A stretch of 64,000 nt of DNA from Blastomussa wellsi (taxonomy: Eukaryota > Cnidaria > Anthozoa > Scleractinia > Plerogyridae): the NCBI GenBank assembly GCA_947652115.1, contig OX393562.1, forward strand, positions 14,163,328 through 14,227,327, written 5' to 3'. Below the pieces are notes generated by a model that saw only the letters and a list, made by a program, of their open reading frames with translations, searched no databases and was not told the origin of the DNA. Positions 15,001 to 28,081 of the stretch are shown here, piece by piece. Each line of letters starts with the position of its first letter. Positions within the stretch are counted from its first letter, which is position 1. The translations under genes and the position numbers were made by a program.

Positions 15001-18000
15001 GGGCCAGGCACCAGGCAAATTGACCGGCTGTGAACGAGACTTAGCCATGACTTTGCCAGCTGTTTTCGTCTTCTCTACTTACTTTGAATTCTTTTATAAG
15101 AAAAGCTAAAAATGCCTGGCTGAAAAGCCCTACTGACCTCCTGTAGAAATATGTAATGAAACCCCTGCGGTGAGGGGTGACTGCATTGTGTTGTTGGGCA
15201 AGACACTTTACTGTCACAGTGTCTCTCTCCACCCAGGTGTATAAATGAACACCAACCATGGGAATTTAATGCTGGAGGGTAGCCCTGCAATGAACTACAG
15301 TAGAATCCCATCCAGGGTAAGTAGAAATACATCCTATTTAGCAGTATATTGGACCATGAATTGTAGCCTAACACGGACTTTATTTTACTAGATACAATGT
15401 ACAATGGAAATGTACGTGTATATATATATATATATCGTACCTTTCCGTGTTCCAGTGGTGCTATACCTTGTCACATCAGTAACATCTTTTGACAACAGTG
15501 CAACATTTATCTTATACCTTCTGTCATACGATAGAGGAAGACCAAGTTTGGGAGATGTCCTTTCTTTGCTGTCTTTCTCTATTAGGACGAAAACAGTTAC
15601 TGGGTGTGAGAAAACTAAACCGCAAACACCAACATTAATAATTATTATTAGTTTGTGGTATTGAGGTTTGTTCGCATGTCCTGAACTTTGTTGTGATTGG
15701 TCACCACATAATCAACATTCCTGAAATATTTCAGGTGTTCACAGTTTTACGGCAAAGACTGTAACTAACCACACTTCTTCGCAGTGCATTTGGAGCTCAG
15801 AGCCATTCCTGCATTTAGCTGCTCATACACTTGTGCATATAATTATAAGACATACTCTGCAGACTGGGGACAACTGCCTCCAAAATCCTGCCCCACCCCT
15901 CCCCAAACAGCTGCTTGACACAAAGGATGCCAACATTCCCAAACTGAAGATTATAATGCAAGCTTATATCACAGGCAGATCACCCACCCTTTGTTTATGT
16001 GATGTACAAATGTAAATGCCGTTTGGAACATGAGACTTGAGACAAGGTAAATTGAAATTTTTGTTCCACTAGCAGAGGTATTAAAGACATCTTTTGCCTC
16101 AATGCTTTTTAACAAGTTTCGAAAAAATGTTAATTGAGTAATGTGTTATGTTTTTTGCCATCTGACCTGTATAGAGAGAAAGGGAGACAAGGCAGGCAAG
16201 TTACTGTGGGCGACCGCTATGAGGCACAACTTCCAGCTTGAATTGTTGCAAAATTGAAAAATTATCTTCCTTTATTCACTGCCCATGCAAAAATAAATGT
16301 GTGATCACATGTGTGATCACACGTGTGATTCGAAGTGTGATCACACGTGTGATTTTTTATAAAATGTGTGAATCACACTTTAAATCACACTTTTCACCCT
16401 TCAAATCACACTTCTGTGAAGTGTGAAAAGTGGTGTGATAAAGTGTGAAAAAGAAGTGTGAAAAAGTGTGATTCACACGTGTGATTTTTTATAACGTGTG
16501 ATTGCAAGTGTGATCACACTTTATTAAGTGTGATCTAATGTATGATCACACTTACAAAAGTGTGATACTAGACATAATTGCATCCCATTTTATCAATTAA
16601 CGTTAAATCACACTTCTTTAGACCACACAATCAGTGAAGTTGATTGATTTAGCCTACAGCCTAAAATGCTACAATATGTATCATGCACCTATAGTAAAAT
16701 GATAAGTACTAACATAAATGGGGGAAACTTTTAATTTTGATTATGCTCATAATATATATATACTGGTGAAATTACCTCGATTATAATATAATTATTCTGA
16801 TACATTTTGCAGAATTGTCCATAAAAATGTTGCTAAAAACTATACATGTAATTTCCTTCGTAAATTGGCATAACAGTTTCTATTTGCAATCTGTAATAAA
16901 CACCATATATTAACTGAATAACATAAGGCAAACCTGGCAAAAATACAGTGACAAACATTAAATTTGTTCTAAACAGAGTGGAACAGTTTAATACAAATGT
17001 TAAATTGGGGGGGGGGGGGGTCACCATCCAAACCTAAATCAAAAATCTAGATCAAGTCATAAACAAAATACCATAATTATATAAACTGGAAGACGAAGCT
17101 ACAAATTCCACAATAATCATATTATTTTGGTGAATGATTCTCAATCATTAATATATTATATGTATCGATCATTTTGCATTACAAATTTGTTAAATATATT
17201 CATTTCATTATTGTTTAATGTGTAGATTCATTTTCTTTAGGCTTATATTTGCCGTGACGATATCCTCGGCACTTGTTATTGATGGATACTATCACAGCTG
17301 CCCACGCTTGCTCCATTGTTTCCCCTTCTTGTAGTGGGAGATGTTTAAATATGAAACCTGGAATATTCATAGGAAAGAAAGCAAAATTGATTAACAAAAA
17401 ATAATTTGACAAAGGATAGGTAACCTGCAAGATGTATAATTTAGTGGTTGTACCTAACCCAACAATGACTTAAGAGCCTTTGAAGCCCAAATGTGCCAAA
17501 TGGTACTGGACAACTTTTTAAGATATAAGGCTAGGCCATCTTTCTCGATCTATATATAACACTAATTAATTATAATATATATTAATTTCCATGTAAAGGA
17601 TACTACAAATCAGTAAAATCAACTCACTTTTTATGGCTAAAACTTTGTTGTTGTCCAAGGCTTTTTCCGTCTTGGACTGTTTGGACCCCGACACTGTGGA
17701 AGTTTTAAGAACATCAAATGAAAATAGCTTTTCCAGCAGTGTCAGGGCCATCTTGTTCCTGTTGCTGCAGTTTGCAATTCCCAACAAGGTTTCTTTGTCT
17801 GAGGTGATCCCATAAATGGGGTCACCAACAAACAAATTTCCTTGCAGGTTGCTGCAAATCATCTGTGCAGCTGAACCTTAATAAGAAAAAAGAGCAAACT
17901 AAAGTTATTAGAATAAAAAAGGTTGGCAATATGTTATTAGTCAGCTGCAGTCTACTGGGATGATCACTCTGGTAACTGAAAAAGCTGTTGTTGTTTTTCA

Positions 18001-21000
18001 GCCAAACAGACTGCTGCAAAAACTCTGCATGGTCATAATTAATGTTCAAATTTATTAAGTTACATTAATCCTTCAGACCAATAAAGGTGGGCTACAAGTC
18101 ACTTAGTAAAATTAGGCCCCAGTTGCAGGCAACAGATAAATTGGACAGCCAACTAATGCTCAACATGGCCGGAATACAACCACAGTACTACAATGGAAGC
18201 CACGGAAACAGTTGGACATGATAAAAAATTTTTTTTCATCAAATTCATAGCTGGCTCAGCCTTGTACTTAGATATATGAATAATTTTTATCCTAAGGATA
18301 TAAAGACATTGTAAATACAATGTCTTTAACAGCTGCATTAAAATACCTTTTTTGGTTGCTGTACCACTTGTGTTACTCTTTTGGGATGTGCTTAATGGTC
18401 CACTGCAAATCTTATGAGTGGAAGATGAAGCAATATCAACTGCATTGGTAGCAGGTGGTGTTTGTGCATGCCAAATTGCTTCAGGGGTGGGAGAGTTCAC
18501 AGCTGGTTCTAATTCTGTTAGTGGCAGAGACCTCTCACTGTTGCTTTTGTTCTCCTAAATAACAAATAGGTTATAATTATATAAATGTTAGTTGCAATAT
18601 ATAACTATAAAATCCTGGTTGCAATTAGCTCCGAGTTTATACAACTTTGTGAGGGGTTTGGGCCAGAGCTTACTAAAAGAGGGCTGTCACATCCTTATAG
18701 GTGGGCATTGGGGGCTTGTAATTGCAGGTATATATAAAAATGTTTGGAATGAGCTAATAATAAAAGCATCGGCACTTAACCAACTCTGCAGTGCTCTGTA
18801 TGATCAGTTGTTTAATACATCATAATGATGGTGTTGTACCTATTTATACTTCAGTAAGTCATTGGACAGTTAGTATAACACTGGTATTTATATATTATTT
18901 AAAGTCTTACAGTGTGCAGTGAAAGTGTTTATATTAAGGGAACAAGGGGAAGGGGGAGCTTTAAATTATTATTTGTAAGGTACATTTTTGGCCCTGTAAG
19001 TGTAGAGACTTATAACCTGAGAATTACAGAATATAGTTACAATAATCCAGCAGCTAAATTTTGTGATTTACATAATTTTAAAATTTAGGAAAAGGTACTT
19101 TACTTGCCTTGTACAGTCGCTTAACAACTTGGTTGTTTCCAAGCATTTTCATAAAATGGTGGACTGCTGTTGTTAGGCGGTCAACTTTTTTTGCCATTTC
19201 CTATAAAAAAAAAGAAAAGGGTTTCAAACTTGGATATACTCAAACAATTGTGTCGGTGTTGAAAAAAGGCCTATTTTGAAAATTTATTTAAAGTATTTAA
19301 CTCGCATTGAAGCATAATCATGACCTGATGGTTCAACATGTCATGATCATACTGAAAGAAAAATTACACACAGTAATCTTTGCCCAGGAAAATTGCCTTA
19401 AGATTAACCTGCAGTTCTTTCTTGCAGTGGCAGCTGGCATTTTCAGGGGGGCTGTTTATATCACAACTGCAGGTACTTCCTTCATCTGCTGCACTGTCTA
19501 TATGCTCTTCAACTAATTGGAAAAAAAACAACTATTATATACAATAAAAGCTCACTTAAAAAGCACACTCAGGCATCAACATGTTTATAATTGGCACCTT
19601 TGTTCTGCATTAATTGGCATATACATTCTAATTATGCATATAAGTGGAAACCAGGCTTTAATGATATACTTCTGGTGTTGCATGTCTGATTCATAATAAT
19701 CACTGCGTTTAACAGAGTGGTTTCAAGTAGCCTATTTACAAGATTTATTAGACAAATACTCCCTTTTTAGACAATATTATAGTCCTCTGTTTTCTTTTGT
19801 ACACTTTGAGTGTTCTTTATTATAGAGGGGGGGGGGGGGGGGGGGGTTGCCAACCCTTTTATGGCCCACCCTGTCTCTGATAAAATTTACACTTCTTAAA
19901 AAAAGACTTGATAATTGAAGACTTTTGTGTTTCAAGCTGCTGCGCGATCAACATTGTGACGAGGTATATTTGGTTTCCTGAAGTGATTGCTTCTTAAGAA
20001 GAGTTAACTTACTGTAATAGTTAATATAACAGCTCAAATACTTCTATGTTCAACATTTTACCGTTATTTATGTCAGCATACTTTTCCTCTGGTCTTGATT
20101 TATCTGACAGGGGTGTTTTTTTTCTTTGAACAATCACAATGCCATGGTCTGCGTTATAACATAATTTATACAACTAATTAAGATAAGTAAGCACAATTAG
20201 TCAAATGTATAACCAAGCCTTTTATTTATAGCCCACCCTGCTGTCTTTGCTAAAAATGTACACTTCTTGAAGTTATTGTTCTTTGAAGAAAATCCATTTC
20301 AAAGAACAGTACTTAACGATAAGCATGACAGGACGCACACGATTTTTACTGTAAGTATCTTTTCACGCAGAGTGCGGTTAAAAAAGGCGAGATAAGATAT
20401 CAAGAAGGTTTTTGAAAGTCATCGTCACCTAGAATAGAGATCTGGAAATACTAATAATAATACACTACAAATACTGCCTGGGTCTACTCGAATTTCGGTC
20501 TGTATTCCAGTTCGTGATCATTGCAACTGATACTGGCGACGAGAAAGGGTTTATTTCAAACGGTTTTGCTGAAGACAAAAATTAAAAATATTGCGATTGC
20601 TTATCCTGGTACATATTCTTCAAGATCTGGCAATAGGTCCCGCCCACACACAAAATGTACCAGGATAAGATATCACAAATCAAATTCTACTACAGTCGGT
20701 GTTGCACAAGAAAGCTAAAAACATTTGGTGGCAACAATTGAGCAATAAATATTGCGATCGCTTATCCTGGTACACATGCTTCAAGATTTGGCAGGATATC
20801 CCGAAGGTATGTTTTTTTTTTGTGCAAAAATTGCGGCACAGGCGGCTGAGACGGTGGTTGTTATTTACGTACGTGATCAATAATTTGCGATACGTTTTAA
20901 GTTATTTAAAGAATGCTTCGAAAATCACTCTAAATTCAACTTATAGCAATTGATTTAAAAAAACAGTAGCTTACATCACATTGTCCGCTCTTTTGCTATT

Positions 21001-24000
21001 TTGATGTCTGACTTTGTGGTAGCTTGTTAATTCTTAAGCCATTGAGAGTACTAAGGATGATTCAGACGATTTATACCGTGGTTTGCTTCCCACTCTTTTC
21101 TCTTTAGCGGAACCATAATTCCTTGGCACATTGCGTGAAATTCGTTTTTCGTTTCTCGATTTCTTTGCCATAAAAACGCCCACCTCGTTTACAAAGCGTA
21201 AAGAATGGACCGACTGACTGATCTTGGGACTCGATAAACCGGAACACGGCCCGAATAAAAAGTTATTGTTGGCTTGTGAAGGTAACGTTTGATGATATAA
21301 TCGGTTGGATCATATATCTGCCCTGCTCTGCTATCCTTTAATTTTAATGGCATGTCTACGACAGTCAAAAAAGATTATGACACCTGGAAGGAACATAAGG
21401 AGAAGAAACCCGCAGCGCTTTGGCTAAAGAATGTATGGAATCCTAGAAAATTTTTTTTTGTTAAAGGTACTTACAGTGCGCGCTCTATGCGTCCGCTCAT
21501 GTTAGCTTTTGTGTTAAAATCCATCTCAAGTCATCAGCATTTCAGGTTTCTTTTTGTTTCTTGAAGTGATTGCTTGCAAGAGTTATGTGACTGCAATAAT
21601 AATATACAACAACAGCTAAATCATTTTGAACATTTTACCGTTAATTGCGTCAGGAACCTTCTTCTCTGGTTTATCTGCAACAGGTGTTTCTTTCCTTTCA
21701 ACCGTCACAACTGCATGGTCTGCAATATAATCAAATAAATCACCAAACTTTATACGGTGTATTTAACCAATTATATAATGTGCGCCCATGTATAATACAC
21801 ACCTCAATTTTAGACCACATTTTGGGGAAAAAAGAAAAAAGAAACTCCTCATGACAAAGGTTAAATTGTATAACATTATTTCTTTTAATGAACTCGGCAA
21901 ACTAACCGAAATATTAAAAGGTTACAACATCTTTCACTTACATGTACTTAACTGTCAACAAAGTTTACGAGCATCCAAATATGGCCCACCTTGTCTTTGA
22001 TCGAAATTTACACTTCTTGAACTTATGTTTGAAGAACATCCATTTCAAAAAAGATAACTTAATCATCAGAAGCTTAAAAAATGAGCCAACTAAAGGGATC
22101 AGCATTAAAAGGTCTTTTTTTGTTTGTTGAAGTGATTTCTTGTAAGAGTTGCCAGTAATTGACTACAATAATAATATAGCAACAGCTAAATGCTTAACCA
22201 TGAAACTTTTACCTTCATTTGTGCCAGGATACTTTTTCTCTGGTTTTGATTGGACAGTCACACTTACACAGTCTGCATTATAACAACATAATTTATACAA
22301 CTAGATAAGTAGCAAATAATCCAAACCTTTAAATAATTAATCTTAAGCAATCATATTCTTATTCATATTAATCAACATTCATTTTTATTTCTCACTTTAT
22401 TACCATTTTCCAGGGTTTTTTTCTTTGTAGGAGCATTTGTCTTTGATCCCAACTTCTTTAACATGACTTGTGCCATGCTCTCAATTTCATCCTTTGAAAG
22501 CTGCAATAATAAGAAAAATGCTGTACTGCTCAAAGGAAGCTCAAGCTTGTGATGTGATTTAATTCCTTTTCGTGTTACCTATTCATGGCAAGCAATTCAA
22601 AATCTAAAACCTTATCGGTGTACCCAACTATTAAAGTTGTATTTATGTAGCATTTATTACAATTCAGAAATAAATAAAATTTAAATAGCGGTGGCATCCA
22701 CCAAGTGGCTTTTTGTCTTCAATTCTACATTGAGTTTTATTTTATATTGGCTTGGAAACTAAAACGATGAGGTTGTTCAGACTTCTTGATCTCATTATTG
22801 TTCCCTCCTGCCAATGGCCTTGTAATCTCAGGCCCCGAGTGAGTGTAAGGAAAAGAGATCCTGGGAGCATGTTGGTTAACATAAGTTCTAAACTGAATAC
22901 CCATGCAACTGGCTTTAAAAGTGTAACATGTGAAATTATATTCCTCTTACTATGGCATTGCCATCATTGTCAGAAACGTCATATGCAGTTGTCGCACTCT
23001 GCAAAGAAAGATTACAATTTAAAAACAAGAAATGGTTGGTTTAATCCATACATGATAGTATGGGAGTTAAAGCCAGAAAAAAAAAGTTGAAAAAGGAAAG
23101 AAATCAAAATCTTAATCCACAAAACTTAATTGTTTAGAAGCTCTAAAAAACATTCAGTGAACTATTTGTTCACAGTAATTTTGAATGATAATGTTTTGAA
23201 CATTTTGAAATATTACTTGTACCGTTTGAATATATTTTATGTGCACGCTTTGTATTATAAATTTTAATTTTTTAAACTAAATTGTTCCTATCCGGACGGG
23301 ATTGCCCGTTTGGGTCCTGCATAAAAGATTATGTGCAGCGGACTAATTTGGCCATATCATAATTCCTTCATTGACCAAGCTTGTTCGGTTAAGATGGCTG
23401 GATATTGGCCTCCTTTTTTGCGTTTTTATGGACCTTAACTTTGTCTCAGTCCATAAAAGCGCAAGAAAAGAAAAGAACTTGGCCAATATCCAGCCATCTT
23501 GATCTCACGCTTGGTCAATAATGCACTTATATTGTCAAAACAGAATGATGTCACACTGATTTCCCTTACTGTAACTGCAGTCTGTTCATCTTCATCTTTG
23601 TCACTCTCAAATGATTTTTTTGAACCAGCCTACAAATAATGAGGAAAAGAAAAAAATATTAACACAATCACTGTTTATCAATTGTCTAATAAAATCACAA
23701 GAGAAATTAAATTAACCTGTTGACACCTGGAGTTTAAAAAGAAAACAAAAGAAAACAAAAAACGCAAAGTTTTGACATTTTGAGGTTTTTTATGAGCTAT
23801 GATAGACCTTAAATTTAACTGGCATTTGTGGGGTAATGTGGGCGAAGCTTTAATACAACAATCTTGCTTTTTTTGAGATGATAAACCATGCCACTACATT
23901 ACTGCTTAATATGTCTTGCCATAATTGGTTATTTTTGGCTTCTTTTTGTCCTTTTCCTTAATTAGCGCTTTGCTGCACTGCTTCCATGTAGCTTAAGAGA

Positions 24001-27000
24001 TCCTAAGAAAGGGTAAATGAAACAGGAAATTCTGATGATGGACTAGAAAGGGGATGGAATGGGTAATTTTTGCTCTGGGTTTTTCACTACAATGTAAAAG
24101 CATTTAGTGATGAAATCACAACTGGGCGTGAGAAATGCCTAGTAGGCTTTTGACAGGTAGTTTTCACGATAGCTTCGTAACTGAAAATTATCAAAATGGG
24201 TTACTGATTTGATTGATTCCTGTGATATACTTACCAGTGATTTCAGTGTTTGTTCCAAGTTCACAGAGTAAAGAAGTTTCTTTTTAGAAACATCCCTTTT
24301 CTGCGATGGTGCCTTTGAAGAACTTGTCCTTTTCTTTGCTTTCTGTATGTATACATAAATAAATTTTGAATAACATTATCATAAAAACTTATTTCAAGTC
24401 CCAGCAATGTAAAAAGGCACAAGATAATGTATAAATATTACCTTTGGTGATAAGCATCGTGGTTTTCTTTTAGCTAATTCTTTTTTATTATGTTTCTTTC
24501 TTTTTCTTGTAGTCTCCACTTCATCTGCTGCTGGTGACATTCTGTTTGCTTTTCTGCCAACTTCTTCTGTATCTGCTTTCTTTTTCTTTACTGGGGTCTC
24601 AAATTCATCTGCAATTATGGTTTCAAACATTTCTTTTTAAAAATAGCGACAACACCTGGTTATACTTCTTACCAGTACATGTATATCATTTCCATCCTTC
24701 TGACTTTGTGAGGAGGAATGTTGTTGGCCTAGTTATAATTATCGAAAGTCATTGACATACACAAAATATTGACCACAAAATATAATTTATCTATACATGC
24801 ACGGTAACAAAAAATCTTACACTTCAATTTTCAGAGCTGAACAACAAGTTTCAAACAAGTTTAAATAGCCTTGAGATTATATCTACACTATTGCTCTAGT
24901 AAATCTATTCAACAGCCTATACTACTTTTTGCTCTTAAGGTCATTGTGTGATCTATAAAGCAAAAGGCAGGAGAACATCTATATTCATAAATACTAGTTA
25001 ATTCATTACCGGTATCTGATTCTTCACTCTCGATCGGAATGAAACCATCGGAATCACTTTCCATAGCCTCATAGTGAGCAGCTACTCTCCCTAAGAATAT
25101 TACAAAAATGAAAACAAGTTTAAAGTTTATGATAGGTTAAATGACCATTAGCCAGCAAGGGTTAATCTTGGTTTGTTAGCAAAAACCAAAAGTCACTTGA
25201 ATAAAGATGGAATGTGATTTGCCGGTACCCATTTTAATTCATGGGCAGAGAAAAGTTCTTGTACTATACACTGAATATGAATATTCCATTCAGTCGCATA
25301 TATTTTTATAGGTTCAATCAAGGTGTAAGAAATAGAAAATTTTATCAATGTAAATACTTACTGTGGAACGCTTTTAAATCAAGGAAAGACCCAGTGCAAA
25401 TCCTCGAGAGCATGTAAACAATCTGGAACCGTAAAATTTGCAGAGCTGAATGTTGAGGCAAAACTAAAGGAGTTATTTCTTGGTAAGGCTTATTGGAATT
25501 CATAACAGCAAGATGGTTATCACAGAGTTTATGTGGAGTGTATGTATGATGTATGAAGAAGTTCAACCGTGTCTTGCCTCAATTCTGTAGCAGACCAAAT
25601 TGATCGCATTGTACGACCAGGTCAAAATGAAAAATAATTGATGACCGGCTATTATTTTTTTGTTGGCTATATACATATCAAATTCTACCATTAATTAATG
25701 AGATATCTGGATGTTTCTATTATATTTCAACCAGTAAATTAAATTGTGGAATACAGAGTAGACAGTGATTCCAGGGTTCAGACTTTTTGTTATTATTTTA
25801 GCACTTAAAGACCAATGTTTTAATCATACCAATTCAGTTTTTTTAATTAACAGATGAAAAGTTTTGCAAACTTTTGTCACAGTCACCAAGAACTGCCTCA
25901 GGAAAAGAATGCCTACAAGACATTTATGATGGTAGTCTGTACAAAGATTACATTTGTCAGGAAGATTCCTTCCTTCGTTGCCCTTGGAACATTTACTCTT
26001 AACACCGATGGAGTCAATGTATTTTCTTCGTCAAAGAAAGGGCATCTTTGGCCAGTTTACTTAGCCATCAATGAGCTTCCCATTGAGCAAAGGTACATGT
26101 GTAAGGAACCCTTGGTACCCTGCATTTATACAATACATATTTAACACTTCTGAGAGCAAAGTCACTTAACTTTTTCTGCTGAAATTAATTTCTCTTTTTT
26201 TACAAAAGGTACAGCAAGAATTACCTTATCCCAGCATTACTTTATTGTGACAGAGGGACCCCCAACATGCAATCATTTCTGAAACCTCTTGTGGACAGCA
26301 TCAACAGATTATATACAGAAGGTTTGTCATGTTGAAGTGTTTCAGGTTCTCTTGCGAGACTTTGCCTGGTTTTGTTTAAAGTGTTATTGCTGAGCTTTGT
26401 ACAAGTAGGATCAAAGCTTTGTACCTGTACTATGAGCAGGTACACTGGTAGCAGTTGTCCTGTAAAGTAACTTGATGCTAAAATCTTTATTTTTATTGCT
26501 TTTAAGATACATGTCAACATAAATGTAATGCTATAATTAAGGTTGTGATTGCAGGTGTGAAGGTGACTACAGCATTTGGAGAAAGAAGAGTTCGTGCAAT
26601 GCTAATGGTTTGCTCATTGGACTTACCAGCAAAGGCAGCTCTCTTAAACATGAAACAGTACAATGGTGAAAATGGCTGTAGTTTTTGTGATGCCCCAGGG
26701 AGAACTTGTCCAGGGTCTCACTTGCACAGATTTTGGCCCTTTGACCAAGAGGGAGCTCTACGCACAGACAATACAATGAGGACAAATGCACTGAATGCTG
26801 CTTTACAAGGAAAAGCAGTAAGATCACACATGCTATTCATTTGAATGATTGTAGCAGTTACCAGTACCTGTATTGCTAATGAATGCAAATTGTAATATTA
26901 CCTATTTAAAACAACTTTGGAAACATTTGCCAATGCAAATTATGTACCTATTTAAAACAACTTTGGAAACATTTTCTTAGGGCCATTTCATGTACATTGT

Positions 27001-28029
27001 ATTTGTGAGGACAAAATTAATATTTTCCCAAAGTTTTTATGGCTATTATTACAGCTTTTCCTAGTTAACCAAAATCGCAATTGTTTTTTAACCTCATGAT
27101 GTCTCCGAAACTTTCGCTTTGATGGAATGGAGCTTCCCATCCTTTCCTGAGACACTGACGGAATTTCTAACACACATACCAACATCACGGGACATGTTTC
27201 TCAGGTTGATGCTAGAACTTATTTTTACACACAACATAACGAACGTCTTACAATGATTGACTCCAGCAATCTTGAAAAAAAAATTGAGACAGAAGGAGTT
27301 AAAAATTAAGCAATATTTTTATACTAAAATAATTATCTTTCAGGTTGCAGGAGTAAAAGGTGCCTCGCCTTTGGCTGCTTTGAAAGGTTTTGATCTTGTA
27401 AAAGGAGTTGCCATTGATTATATGCACAATGTTTTGATTGGTGTTGTAAAAGCTCTACAGGATAAATGGTTTCATGGTGACAAACACTCTCCCTATTACA
27501 TTGGCAGGAAGGTACGTATGTATCACTGAGTAATGATTTAGATTAAGTACATTCCCAGGGTACAAAGGAATTCAGGTCCGATAGCCCAGGACTAGTGGAT
27601 TTTGTGGTCGGGCTAGTGGAATGTATACTTTACTTTCCAAGCGGGCAAGGAAAAGTTTTTGGGGAAATTTTTCTTTGAAATTAATTAGCAGGAGCACTGT
27701 AAAACATGGAAAATTTTCGGGCTAGTAGAAATGACCTCCAGGCTAGTAGATCTTGGCTGCAGCTTGGCCAAAGGGCAGGCTGGAAAATTTAACTTCTTTG
27801 TACCCTGATTCCTCTTAGTTTCACTATTCACTTTAAATACACTTACTCCAGCGATACATTCGTACTAGTTAATCATAAAATTATATTATTATGCATTTAT
27901 CAAGCTAATTACAATGGTTGTGATTAACAGGCACTTCTAGTTGATAAGGTACCTCTACATTATTGTCAGTGAGGCAGTCAGTCAGTTAATTAGTTAGTTA
28001 GTTTGTTCGTTGTTAGTTACTTCTATTGA

Positions 28030-28081
<52 letters not shown>

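Noticed and set aside
16298..16626. CRISPR-like array or satellite
   Set aside because: Units are short, unevenly spaced, in both orientations, and end at a transposon terminus; this is subterminal repeat structure in a eukaryote.
25345..25566. Minus-strand ORF with [20 protein letters not shown] as first exon of the BEN gene
   Set aside because: A GT and matching phase made it tempting, but the plus strand encodes conserved transposase residues here whose splice phase fits the next exon. The BEN gene has a good start at 25064.
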